Assembly (NCBI RefSeq): GCF_012999535.1
Contig: NZ_JABBWV010000001.1
Location: 620,001-684,000 of the forward strand
From: Microbispora sp. H11081
GTDB lineage: Bacteria > Actinomycetota > Actinomycetes > Streptosporangiales > Streptosporangiaceae
DNA: 64,000 nt
Direction of reading: 5' to 3'
Below are positions 1-7,927 of the stretch, piece by piece (position 1 is the first letter of the stretch; each line of letters opens with the position of its first letter). Below the pieces are notes generated by a model. It was not told the DNA's origin. It did not search any database and worked only from the letters and a program-made list of their open reading frames with translations. A program made the translations under genes and the position numbers.

Positions 1-30
1 ACTGCACATCTGAGCCGAGGGGGTGCCCGC

Positions 31-729
31 GTGTTTTACTGGGTGGTCAAGGCCATTATCTGGCCGGTCCTCCGCTTCGTGTTCCGCCCCTGGGCAGAAG
101 GGGTCGAGAACGTGCCGAAGGAGGGCCCGGTCATCCTGGCCGGCAACCACCTGTCGTTCGCCGACCACTTCTTCGGCGCCGGTTTCCTGCCGCGCAAGGT
201 CATCTCTTTGGGCAAGGCCGAATACTTCACCGGCCGCGGGCTCAAGGGGGTGGTGAGCCGCGCCTTCTTCTCCGGCGTCGGCACCGTGCCCATCGACCGC
301 TCAGGCGGCAAGGCGAGCGAGGCGGCGCTCCGCACCGGCCTGCGCATCCTCAAGGAGAGGCAGGTGCTCGGCATCTACCCCGAGGGCACCCGCTCGCCCG
401 ACGGGCGCCTCTACAAGGGCAAGACGGGTGTGGCGCGGCTCGCCCTGGAGTCCCGCGCCCCGGTGATCCCGTGGGCGATGGTCAACACGTTCGAGATGAT
501 GCCTCCCGGTCGGCCCGTCCCCAAATTCGGCATCCGCCCCGGCGTCCGGTACGGCAAGCCGCTCGACTTCTCCCGCTACTACGGCATGGAAAACGACCGG
601 CTGGTGCTGCGCGCCGTCACCGACGAGATCATGTACGCGCTGATGGAGCTGTCGGGCCAGGAGTACGTCGACAAGTACGCCGCGGCGGCCAAGACGGAAA
701 CGACCGGGGCGGCTAGCGAGAACTCCTAA
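31..729 (+). CDS. plsC: 1-acyl-sn-glycerol-3-phosphate acyltransferase (PlsC family)
   Basis: Expected to acylate the sn-2 position of lysophosphatidate at the cytoplasmic membrane, making phosphatidate for phospholipids. The 232-residue protein starts with a hydrophobic, aromatic stretch that probably anchors it. It carries the family's catalytic H-x4-D motif (H40 to D45 in NHLSFADH) and the substrate-binding EGTRS motif (117-121). The start is GTG at 31, with a G-rich ribosome-binding stretch (GAGGGGG) just upstream; its length is normal for short actinobacterial PlsC proteins. The C-terminal 20 residues are Ala/Thr-rich and unconserved-looking. The 30 bases before it are too short to show what lies upstream. 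The family is clear; the exact acyl donor and acceptor are inferred. Confidence 0.9.
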   Translation: MFYWVVKAIIWPVLRFVFRPWAEGVENVPKEGPVILAGNHLSFADHFFGAGFLPRKVISLGKAEYFTGRGLKGVVSRAFFSGVGTVPIDRSGGKASEAALRTGLRILKERQVLGIYPEGTRSPDGRLYKGKTGVARLALESRAPVIPWAMVNTFEMMPPGRPVPKFGIRPGVRYGKPLDFSRYYGMENDRLVLRAVTDEIMYALMELSGQEYVDKYAAAAKTETTGAASENS

Positions 730-914
730 TACTTCCGGTCCGGACGGGTAACGTGGCGTTGTCCGCCGCGCATGTACATAACACGTCGTTCGGATCGGAA
801 GGCGTACAGCATGCCAGCACGCAGGCACCGCACGTGGGCCCCGCCCGGCGCCGCAGGGCGCTCGCGCACGCCCCTGGGCAGCCGCCGGACTCCCGGCGCC
901 CGTGAGCGCGCCGC

Positions 915-2453
915 ATGAGCGTCCGGGAGGAGCGGCAGGCCGCTCCCGAGTATCTGCCGCACCGTCAGATCCTGGTCGTGCTCTCCGGAGTGGCCGCCGG
1001 GATGCTGCTCGCGGCTCTCGACCAGAGCATCGTCGGCACGGCCCTGCCGCGCATCGTCAGCGAGCTCGGCGGCCTCGACAAGCTGTCGTGGGTGGTCACC
1101 GCCTACCTGCTCACCTCGACCGCGGCGACCCCGCTGTGGGGCAAGATCTCCGACCTGTACGGCCGCCGGATCATCTTCCAGACGGCGATCGGCATCTTCC
1201 TGCTCGGCTCGGTGCTGGCCGGGCTGAGCCAGGACATCGCCCAGCTCATCGGCTTCCGGGCGCTCCAGGGCCTGGGCGGCGGTGGCCTGATGGCGCTGGC
1301 GTTCAGCATCATCGGCGACGTCATCCCGCCGCGTGAGCGTGGCCGTTACCAGGGCTACTTCGGGGCCGTCTGGGGCACCTCCAGCGTCGCGGGCCCGTTG
1401 CTCGGCGGTTTCTTCACCGACGGGCCCGGCTGGCGGTGGATCTTCTGGATCAACGTGCCGATCGGGGTGATCTCGCTCGTCGTGACCTCGATGGCGCTGC
1501 GGATCCCCTTCACCCGCCGCAGCCACCGCATCGACTACCTGGGCGCGGCGCTGATCGTGGCCGGCGTGTCGTGCTTCCTGCTCTACCTCGACTGGGCGGG
1601 GGGCGAACTCGGCTGGACCGCGCCCGGCTCGCTGGCCATGCTCAGCGGGTTCGTGGCGCTCGCGGCGCTGTTCGTGTTCGTCGAACTGCGGGCGCCCGAG
1701 CCGATCCTGCCGATGCGGCTGTTCCGCAACAAGATCTTCAGCGTGGGCAACGGCTTCAACTTCCTGGCGGGCCTGGCGATGTTCGGCGGCATGATCTTCC
1801 TGCCGGTCTATCTCCAGGCGGTCCAGGGCATGTCGCCGACCGTGTCCGGCCTGGCGTTGCTGCCCGCGGTCTTCGGCATCTTCTCCACGTCGATCACCTC
1901 CGGGCAGATGATGAGCCGCACGGGCCGATACAAGATCTTCCCGATCCTCGGCGGCGCGGTCCTCCTGGTGGCCATGTGGCTGCTGTCCACGATCAAGGTG
2001 GACACGCCGTACTGGCAGGTGGCGGTCTACGCCTATCTCTTCGGCGCCGGGCTCGGGTTCACCATGCAGACGGTCGTCACGGCGATCCAGAACGCCGTGG
2101 ACCGCAGCGACATGGGCGTCGCGACGAGTTCGGCCACGTTCTTCCGCATGATGGGCGCGGCCATCGGCACGGCGATCATGGGAGCGGTCCTCACCAACCG
2201 GCTCGCCCACCACCTGGCGGCGGAGTTCGGCGGCAGGATGCCGCCGGGGCGCGTGGACGCCAACAACGTGCAGGCGATCCAGCGGCTGCCGCAACCGGTC
2301 AAGGACCACGTGCTGGTCGCGTTCACCAACGCGATCGACGACGTGTTCCTCGCCAGCCTGCCCTTCGTCGCCCTCGCGCTGGTCGTGGCCCTCTTCCTCA
2401 AGGAGATCCCGCTCGCCGCGCGGGGCGCGGGAAGCCCGCCCGCCGTGGGCTGA
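915..2453 (+). CDS. MFS drug exporter, DHA2 (14-TM, EmrB/QacA) family
   Basis: A proton-driven multidrug exporter of the cytoplasmic membrane, judged from family. The 512 residues hold about 14 hydrophobic segments. Near the N terminus is the DHA2-type motif with an acidic residue in TM1 ([11 protein letters not shown], 35-45), followed by MFS motif A in loop 2-3 ([10 protein letters not shown], 76-85) and an antiporter-type Gly/Pro-rich motif in TM5 (GPLLGGFF). The start is ATG 915. No regulator of TetR or MarR type is adjacent, so substrate and control cannot be read from context. A G+C-rich inverted repeat just after the stop is the likely terminator. The gene stands alone between PlsC and the convergent homocysteine methyltransferase gene. 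Confidence 0.9.
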   Translation: MSVREERQAAPEYLPHRQILVVLSGVAAGMLLAALDQSIVGTALPRIVSELGGLDKLSWVVTAYLLTSTAATPLWGKISDLYGRRIIFQTAIGIFLLGSVLAGLSQDIAQLIGFRALQGLGGGGLMALAFSIIGDVIPPRERGRYQGYFGAVWGTSSVAGPLLGGFFTDGPGWRWIFWINVPIGVISLVVTSMALRIPFTRRSHRIDYLGAALIVAGVSCFLLYLDWAGGELGWTAPGSLAMLSGFVALAALFVFVELRAPEPILPMRLFRNKIFSVGNGFNFLAGLAMFGGMIFLPVYLQAVQGMSPTVSGLALLPAVFGIFSTSITSGQMMSRTGRYKIFPILGGAVLLVAMWLLSTIKVDTPYWQVAVYAYLFGAGLGFTMQTVVTAIQNAVDRSDMGVATSSATFFRMMGAAIGTAIMGAVLTNRLAHHLAAEFGGRMPPGRVDANNVQAIQRLPQPVKDHVLVAFTNAIDDVFLASLPFVALALVVALFLKEIPLAARGAGSPPAVG

Positions 2454-2496
2454 CCACCCGCCCGGTGGCGCGGCGTCCGCGACCCGGGCGGGGTGG
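2454..2496. terminator. Inverted repeat between convergent genes
   Basis: CCACCCGCCCGG (2454-2465) pairs with CCGGGCGGGGTGG (2484-2496) with one bulged base, leaving an 18-base loop. It begins immediately after the exporter stop codon and lies downstream of the convergent methyltransferase gene, so it could terminate both. There is no strong U tract, as is usual in high-GC actinomycetes. Confidence 0.5.
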
Positions 2497-2580
2497 GTTC
2501 GTCTCGGGACGCGCTTCGTCTGGCGTCCTTCTGGGATGCCCAAGCGCGGCGTGACCGGGCGGCGTGGTCGGGCGAGGTGG

Positions 2581-3435
2581 TCAGGAGAGGCGCGCGCGGA
2601 TCTCCCGGATGTGCGCCGGGGTGGTGCGGCAGCAGCCGCCCACGTAGCGGGCGCCGAGCGAGACCCACCCGGCGGCGGCCTCGCCGAACTCGACGGGATC
2701 GGCGAGGCCCAGCCAGCGCCGGTTCTGGGCGTCCCAGGTCTCGCCGGAGTTCGGGTAGACGATCGACGCTCCGTGCCTGATCAGATCGGGCACGAAGCGC
2801 GGCGCGGTGCAGTTGACGCCCACGGCGACCACCTGGGGGAGATCCGCGAAGACCGCGGCGCACTCCTCGAACGGTGTCCCGTCGCTGACGTGCTCGCCGT
2901 CCCGGCAGGAGAAGGTGACCCACGCCCGCACGGACGGCGTCTCGCGCAGGAGCCTCGCGAGCGCCCGCGCCTCGGCGCGTGAGGGGATCGTCTCGCACGC
3001 CAGCAGGTCGGCCCCGGCCTCGGCGAGGAGTTCGAACCGCTCCCTGTGCCAGCCGGTCAGGCCGTCCTCGTCCAGGTCGTAGTCACCGGTGTACTCCGCG
3101 CCATTGGCCAGGTAGGCGCCGTACGGTCCCACGCTCGCGGCGACGAGCCCGTGCCCGGCCTCGTCCCTCGCCTGCACCGCGAGCCGCACCGACAGCCGGA
3201 TGAGATCGCGGGCCTCCTGGGGCGTGAGGCCGTGCTTGACGAACCCGGGAACACTCGCCTGGTAGCTCGCGGTGGTGGCGACGCCGGCCCCGGCCCGGAA
3301 GTAGTCGAGGTGCGCCTGACGGATGACGCCGGGGTCGTCGGCGAGCAGCCGTGCCGACCACAGGTCGTCGCTCAGGTCACAGCCGAGTGTCTCCAGGTGC
3401 GTGGCGAGACCGCCGTCAAGGACGATTGGGTTCAT
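2581..3435 (-). CDS. mmuM: Homocysteine S-methyltransferase (MmuM-like)
   Basis: Transfers a methyl group from S-methylmethionine (or SAM) to homocysteine, giving methionine. The 284-residue protein is a single homocysteine-methyltransferase barrel. It begins with the family's LDGGLATHLE signature (6-15) and has the zinc-ligand cysteines in VNC (C209) and GGCC (C268, C269). The reading frame stays open about 114 bases further upstream, but that extension is Arg/Ala-rich and lacks family similarity, so ATG 3435, three codons before the conserved barrel start, is preferred. It is convergent with the exporter gene and is followed upstream by about 400 bases without a gene. Methionine salvage is the likely role; methyl-donor choice is not visible. 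Confidence 0.9.
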   Translation of the reverse strand: MNPIVLDGGLATHLETLGCDLSDDLWSARLLADDPGVIRQAHLDYFRAGAGVATTASYQASVPGFVKHGLTPQEARDLIRLSVRLAVQARDEAGHGLVAASVGPYGAYLANGAEYTGDYDLDEDGLTGWHRERFELLAEAGADLLACETIPSRAEARALARLLRETPSVRAWVTFSCRDGEHVSDGTPFEECAAVFADLPQVVAVGVNCTAPRFVPDLIRHGASIVYPNSGETWDAQNRRWLGLADPVEFGEAAAGWVSLGARYVGGCCRTTPAHIREIRARLS

Positions 3436-3842
3436 ATCGGGCAAGATTACGTGTTCGGGCAGACCAGCCCGGCCCTCCGTCCTGCGGTCGCGTCGGGCGG
3501 AGCGCAGGCCGACGGCCGGGCTTGAGGCGGCAGGGCCGCGGGAAACCATCGGCGGTCCCCGGGCGTTGGCGGCATATGGGGCTGAAAAGGCTCGTCGATC
3601 GGTTGCTGCACCGCCGGTCTCGCGTCCCCGCAGGTGGACGCGACGATCGGCCCGACGCGGGAGGAGTGAGGGAGCCGCGGCGTCCCGCGCCCACCCCGCC
3701 GTCCGATGTCATTCGCCTACCCGAACCATCCTGAGGGCTTCGCCCGCGGCGAAACCCGAACGAGTGCGGCCGGAGCCGGCTTTCCCCGCCGGTCCCGGCC
3801 GCGCCGGTCTTCTCCCGCCGGGTCAGCCCGCCCGGCGCGGGA
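3436..3842. other. Intergenic stretch without a convincing gene
   Basis: About 400 bases between the upstream end of mmuM and the stop codon of the VIT/VWA gene. It should contain the mmuM promoter. Open frames cross it on both strands, but their third-position GC is clearly lower than in neighbouring genes and none has a good ribosome-binding site. One 52-codon frame starting at 3576 was considered and rejected. I see no strong hairpin. Confidence 0.6.
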
Positions 3843-6563
3843 TCATGATCGCTTCCAGAAGGGACGCCGGCCTTCGTCCGCGCCGGAGCCGGGAAGCCCG
3901 GAGCCCGGAGATCCCGAACGCGACGACCCGGGCCCTGCGGATCCGGCGCCGGGGGATCCTGGGCTCGGGGGCGTGGAGCCCGTGCCGCCGGTCAGCGCGG
4001 TCAGCAGTTCGGCCGCCCGCTGCCAGAGGCCGCCAAGGGAGACCTCGGCCCACTCGGCCCTGTCCAGGTCGGCGGCGAGCGCGTCGAGGTCCGCGTGCCC
4101 GCCTGTCATCTGAGCGACGACCCGCAGCCGGCTGGCGAGGTCCGCCAGATAGCGCCGCCGCTCGCGCTCGGGCAGCGACTCCGCCTGCCGTAGTTTCGTG
4201 AGCTCCTCGGCCAGCAGGGGCCGGATCCCCTCGAAGTCCGTGACCGGTGGGGTCCCGTCGCCCGGATGAGGAAGGAACCCGCCGAGGGAGAACCCACGCG
4301 AGCCGCCGAACGAGAACCCACGCGCCGCTCGTCTCGGCGGTCCGGCGGGGCGGTGCGCGGCGGGGTTGGGAGCGGCAGGGTTGGGAGCGGCAGGGTTGGG
4401 AGCGGCAGGGTGCGGCGGGGCGGGAGGAGCGCCGGGCGGCGGCGGGGCCGCGGCGACGGGCTGGCCCGCGGTGGAGCCGGATGCGGCCTCCGGCCCGGAC
4501 GTGAAGGCGGCCAGCTTCGCCATCATCGGCGCGCCCGCGGCCATCATCGGCATCGCGGTCGGCATCTCCCAGCCGCTCGGCGGTTCGACCGGCTGGATCA
4601 CGCGATGCTCAGGACCGCCCTCGCCGGTGACGCGGGTGTCGACGGCCACGAAGGCGGTGAACCGGCACAGCACGCCGAAACGCAGCGAGATGTCGACGAT
4701 CCCTTCTTCGAGGGAGTGGTCACCTGTGGCGTACCGGTCCTCCAGACCGCGCAGGTGCGCCCGCGCCCACACGGCCCGGGCGGCGGGGTCGTGAGCGTGG
4801 TGGCCCTCGACCCGCTCCTCCCAGGGGCGGCCGTCGGCCGTGCGGCCGTGCACCGTGAGGGTTCCGGCGGCCCGCTCTCCCCGGTAACGCCCGCTCACCA
4901 CCAGGGGCACGCCGGGGTAGAGGGAACCGGCATGCGTGACGGTGTCCGTCACGAGTTCCACGCCCTCCGCCCGCACCGTGAGGTCCGTCACCAGCGGTGA
5001 GCCGATGCGGCGGTGGATGTGCTCCATCGCCACATCGAGCCGGTCCTCCGACTCGACCAGTTCGCACCGGCCCGAGCCGAGCATCGCCAGCCGCCCGAGG
5101 AACCCCGCGTTCACCGCCCTGTCGATGCCCACGGTGTGCACGCGGATGCCGTTGAGCCGGGCGCCGACGCGTTCGAGGATCTGGTCCTCGTTGCCCACCT
5201 GGCCGTCGGTCACCAGGACGATCACCCGATCAGGCGCCTGCCCGCCGCTGGACCGGCCGCGGTCGCCGGAGCCCGTGCCGGGGGCGTGGCGCTGAGCGGG
5301 CGTGTCGTGCCCGTCGAGCAGCCACAGCGCTTCCTCCAGGGGCGCGAGCATCTCCGTGCCCCCGCGCGCGTCGAGCCTGGCCAGGTGCTCGACGGCCCGG
5401 AACCGGTTGCGGTCGCTCCCCTCAACCAGGCCGCGGGGGAAGGCGCGCTCCACCACGGAGTCGAACGACAGCACGGCGAACCGGTCGTGCCGGGTCAGCG
5501 TGTCGACGATCCGGGCCGCGGCCCGCCGGGCGGCCACCATCTTCCAGCCCGTCATGCTGCCGGAGCGGTCGAGCAGCAGGACGACGTCACGGGGCGCGCT
5601 GTGAGCGGCGTCCTGTGAAGGCGGCAGCAGGGTCAGCACGAAGGTCCCCTCGTCGCCCGCCGCGGATCCCTGGTCGTCGGCAGCCGCGCCCTCGCCGGCG
5701 GGAACGGGGTCCGCGGCGTCATCCGTGGCGGCGTCCTGCGTGACGGCGAGGGTGGCGTCGTCCGGTACGAGCGCGAGCGACGACGAGGCGTCGAACGCCA
5801 ACCGCAGGATGAAGTCGCGGTCGAGTCGTTCGCCGGGCCGCAGACTGATCGTGTCGCCCTCCCGGTCGACCTCGTGCAGGCTGGAGCGGACCTCCCGCAG
5901 GTCGAGACCGGCGGGGTCGATCGTGGTCGTGAGCGAGAGCCGCACCGGATTGGGGAAGCCGGGAAGCAGGACGGGCGGCGTGATCCGGGACGCGTCGGGC
6001 ACGGCGTCGGTGTCGGGAGACACGCCGTCGCCTGCCGAGGACCCCGGCAGCGGAGCTCCGGGTATGTAGCGGGGCGCCACGACCAGCGGGAAGCGGAACT
6101 CGGCCGCGCCGTCCTCGTAGGGGAGCGGCTGGCTCAGCGTCAGACGGACGACCACCCGCTCCCCGGGAACGATGTTGCCGACCCTGATCGTGAACACGTC
6201 GGGCCGGTCCTCCTCGGCGATGGCCGCACGCCTGCCCTCGGCGAGCGCGCGGTCGTAAACGGCCCGTGCCTGGCCGCGCTCCTTGAGCACGCCGTCGATC
6301 ACCCGGTCGTCCGCCTCCATCCGGAAGGCGGTGACCGCGGCCCGCGGCGGCAGCGGAAAGACGTACGTCGCCTCAAGCGACACGTCGAAGGGGTTGCGGA
6401 AGGTCTGGACGACCTCGACGCCGGCCACGAGCCCGGTGACGTGGGCGGTGACGTCGACGCGCTCCAGCGGGAGGTTGCCCTTCTCGGTCTCCAGCGCGCC
6501 GAGCCCCGCGTCCGGTATGGGCCGGTACTCCTCCGGCCGCATAGGTGTGATGGGAACGGTCAT
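3843..6563 (-). CDS. VIT domain plus von Willebrand A domain protein
   Basis: A 906-residue protein with the inter-alpha-trypsin-inhibitor layout: a VIT domain (about 25-165) followed by a VWA domain (about 325-500) whose metal site is intact (D332, S334, S336 in DRSGSM). Between them is an acidic, Ala/Asp-rich linker (about 270-305). The C-terminal third is low complexity: Pro/Ala runs that include three exact copies of a five-residue NPAAP-type repeat, then a short helical segment, then a Gly/Ser/Pro tail. There is no obvious signal peptide or membrane segment. Bacterial members are poorly understood; metal-dependent protein binding is the only safe inference. It lies four bases downstream of the MerR-type gene, so the two form an operon controlled from the MerR promoter. 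Confidence 0.85.
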   Translation of the reverse strand: MTVPITPMRPEEYRPIPDAGLGALETEKGNLPLERVDVTAHVTGLVAGVEVVQTFRNPFDVSLEATYVFPLPPRAAVTAFRMEADDRVIDGVLKERGQARAVYDRALAEGRRAAIAEEDRPDVFTIRVGNIVPGERVVVRLTLSQPLPYEDGAAEFRFPLVVAPRYIPGAPLPGSSAGDGVSPDTDAVPDASRITPPVLLPGFPNPVRLSLTTTIDPAGLDLREVRSSLHEVDREGDTISLRPGERLDRDFILRLAFDASSSLALVPDDATLAVTQDAATDDAADPVPAGEGAAADDQGSAAGDEGTFVLTLLPPSQDAAHSAPRDVVLLLDRSGSMTGWKMVAARRAAARIVDTLTRHDRFAVLSFDSVVERAFPRGLVEGSDRNRFRAVEHLARLDARGGTEMLAPLEEALWLLDGHDTPAQRHAPGTGSGDRGRSSGGQAPDRVIVLVTDGQVGNEDQILERVGARLNGIRVHTVGIDRAVNAGFLGRLAMLGSGRCELVESEDRLDVAMEHIHRRIGSPLVTDLTVRAEGVELVTDTVTHAGSLYPGVPLVVSGRYRGERAAGTLTVHGRTADGRPWEERVEGHHAHDPAARAVWARAHLRGLEDRYATGDHSLEEGIVDISLRFGVLCRFTAFVAVDTRVTGEGGPEHRVIQPVEPPSGWEMPTAMPMMAAGAPMMAKLAAFTSGPEAASGSTAGQPVAAAPPPPGAPPAPPHPAAPNPAAPNPAAPNPAAHRPAGPPRRAARGFSFGGSRGFSLGGFLPHPGDGTPPVTDFEGIRPLLAEELTKLRQAESLPERERRRYLADLASRLRVVAQMTGGHADLDALAADLDRAEWAEVSLGGLWQRAAELLTALTGGTGSTPPSPGSPGAGSAGPGSSRSGSPGSGLPGSGADEGRRPFWKRS
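4366..4410. repeat. Three tandem copies of a 15-bp unit
   Basis: The unit TTGGGAGCGGCAGGG is repeated exactly three times (4366-4380, 4381-4395, 4396-4410) within the VIT/VWA gene. On the coding strand it encodes a repeated Asn-Pro-Ala-Ala-Pro pattern in the low-complexity C-terminal region. Perfect copies suggest recent slippage, so copy number may vary between strains without breaking the frame. Confidence 0.9.
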
Positions 6564-6567
6564 GACG

Positions 6568-7518
6568 TCATCCCTCCAGCGCGTCGGATGCGTGCGGATC
6601 GAAGTCGGTGGAGTCGCCGGGGCCGTGGAACTGCCCGGCCAGGCCGAGAGCGGTGAGCGCCGCGAGGAGCGGCGCGGCGGCCCGGCGCAGCGCGGCCACC
6701 TCGTGCCCGTGAGGAGCCCGATGGGCGAGGTCGAGCAGGATCGTCACCCCGGGCGCGAGCCGTACGCCGTGCACGACGTCCGGTAGCGCGGAGTCCGGCA
6801 GCGTGACGTCGGGGAGCGTGACGTCGGAAACCGCGGTGCCGGTGTCCGCAGCCCTGGAATCCGCGGTGCCGAACTCCCGGGCATCGGTGTCCATGGTGAC
6901 GGAGTGCCCGGACGCCGTAGGGACGGACGAGGACGGGTGCGCCCAGAAGCGTTCCCGCGCCGCCGGGCGTGCGATGTCCGGCGCAGGGGGGATCACGCCC
7001 GGCTCCGGCCGCGTCCCGCACCAGCCGGGCGCCGGCAGCGGAGTCGGCAGTGGCACCGGTGGTGGCGGTGGCGGTGAAGGCGGGACCGGCGATCCGGGCG
7101 GCGGCCCGGCAAGCCGGGCGGCACGCTGGAGCATGGCGTCGGTCGCACCCGTCAGCTCCGCCTGGATGGCGGCGATGGACAGGCCGTCCGCCTGGCGGCG
7201 CTTCACGGCCACAAGTTGGAGCAGGTGGCGGCGGCCGTAGAGGGCCACCCGGCCCCGTCTTCCCAGCGGGGGGTCGAGCAGCCCGATCGTCGTGTACCAG
7301 CGGATGAGCCGTTCGTTGGGCACCTCGCGGACCCTGCCGTTGCCGCGCGGCTCACTGCCGCTCGCCCCTTGCTCCCGGCCGCCGGCCCCTTGATCCTGGC
7401 CGCCCGCATCCTGCTCTCGACCGTCGGGCTCCGGCTCCTGGCCGTTGGTTCCCGGCGCCGCGCCGAGCAGGGCCGCCGCCCGCTCCGCCAGCTCGCCGAT
7501 CGTCCAGGTCTCGCTCAT
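6568..7518 (-). CDS. MerR-family regulator with an insertion in its DNA-binding domain
   Basis: A 316-residue predicted DNA-binding protein. The MerR recognition region is recognisable but interrupted: the first helix (WTIGELAERA, 5-14) is separated by a roughly 45-residue Gly/Gln/Glu-rich low-complexity stretch from the rest of the domain (VPNERLIRWYTTIGLL at 67-82, then the wing and helix ending near 124). The remainder is a Pro-rich linker and a C-terminal domain ending near a conserved-looking hydrophobic segment. It has no Cys-based metal site. It is the first gene of an operon with the VIT/VWA gene (4-base gap), and two copies of an 11-bp palindrome sit directly upstream of its ATG, which suggests autoregulation. 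A ligand is not apparent. Confidence 0.8.
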   Translation of the reverse strand: MSETWTIGELAERAAALLGAAPGTNGQEPEPDGREQDAGGQDQGAGGREQGASGSEPRGNGRVREVPNERLIRWYTTIGLLDPPLGRRGRVALYGRRHLLQLVAVKRRQADGLSIAAIQAELTGATDAMLQRAARLAGPPPGSPVPPSPPPPPPVPLPTPLPAPGWCGTRPEPGVIPPAPDIARPAARERFWAHPSSSVPTASGHSVTMDTDAREFGTADSRAADTGTAVSDVTLPDVTLPDSALPDVVHGVRLAPGVTILLDLAHRAPHGHEVAALRRAAAPLLAALTALGLAGQFHGPGDSTDFDPHASDALEG

Positions 7519-7927
7519 GCGACCACCATGACACTGTCACGATGACACTGTCAACATTTTCTTCGTCTTCCCGGCGTCACGGTTTCCGAAGTGTTCGTCC
7601 GCGTGAGGCGTGCCGCTTCTCCCGCCGTTCACACGGGAGGGATCGACTGGCGACGCGCCCGCGCGGCGAACGGACGTGTGCGACCTGCGCGAACGGGACC
7701 CGTGCGAACGGGCCCGCGCACACGCGGACGTGCGCGAACGGCAGGGGACAACAAGCCGCGTCCCACGAGGACGTGGGACGGAAAGAGCCGGTCCTGGCGT
7801 TGTCGATGTGGGTAGGGGTGCGAGGCGGCCCCGCCCCCGGTCCGGGCGACGGCCGCGCGCGAAGAACGAGCGGCCCGCCAGGGGCGGACCGGCACGACCA
7901 AGGGGAAGGTCGAGGAGGCGGTCAGCG
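7519..7927. other. Divergent intergenic region with an iterated octamer
   Basis: About 400 bases between the MerR gene and the DUF839-like gene, which are transcribed away from each other. Next to the MerR side lies the tandem operator. In the middle, the octamer GCGAACGG occurs four times in the same orientation (7666, 7689, 7704 and 7734). Near the right end, GAGGAGGC forms the ribosome-binding site of the downstream gene. No gene was found. Confidence 0.6.
7529..7553 (-). promoter_or_regulatory. Tandem operator upstream of the MerR/VIT-VWA operon
   Basis: Two identical palindromes TGACACTGTCA lie at 7529-7539 and 7543-7553, with a 14-base period, 11 bases upstream of the MerR start codon. 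Read on the coding strand, the distal copy supplies a TTGACA sequence that could act as a -35 box. Position and symmetry fit binding of the adjacent MerR-type dimer; this is an inference, not a known site. Confidence 0.6.

Noticed and set aside
726-2543. Long minus-strand frame opposite the MFS exporter
   Set aside because: No recognisable domains and the amino acid composition of an antisense frame.
3576-3734. Possible 52-residue protein starting MGLKRLVDRLLHRR
   Set aside because: Third-position GC is only about 70 percent, clearly below the neighbouring genes, and no ribosome-binding site is seen. It cannot be excluded entirely.
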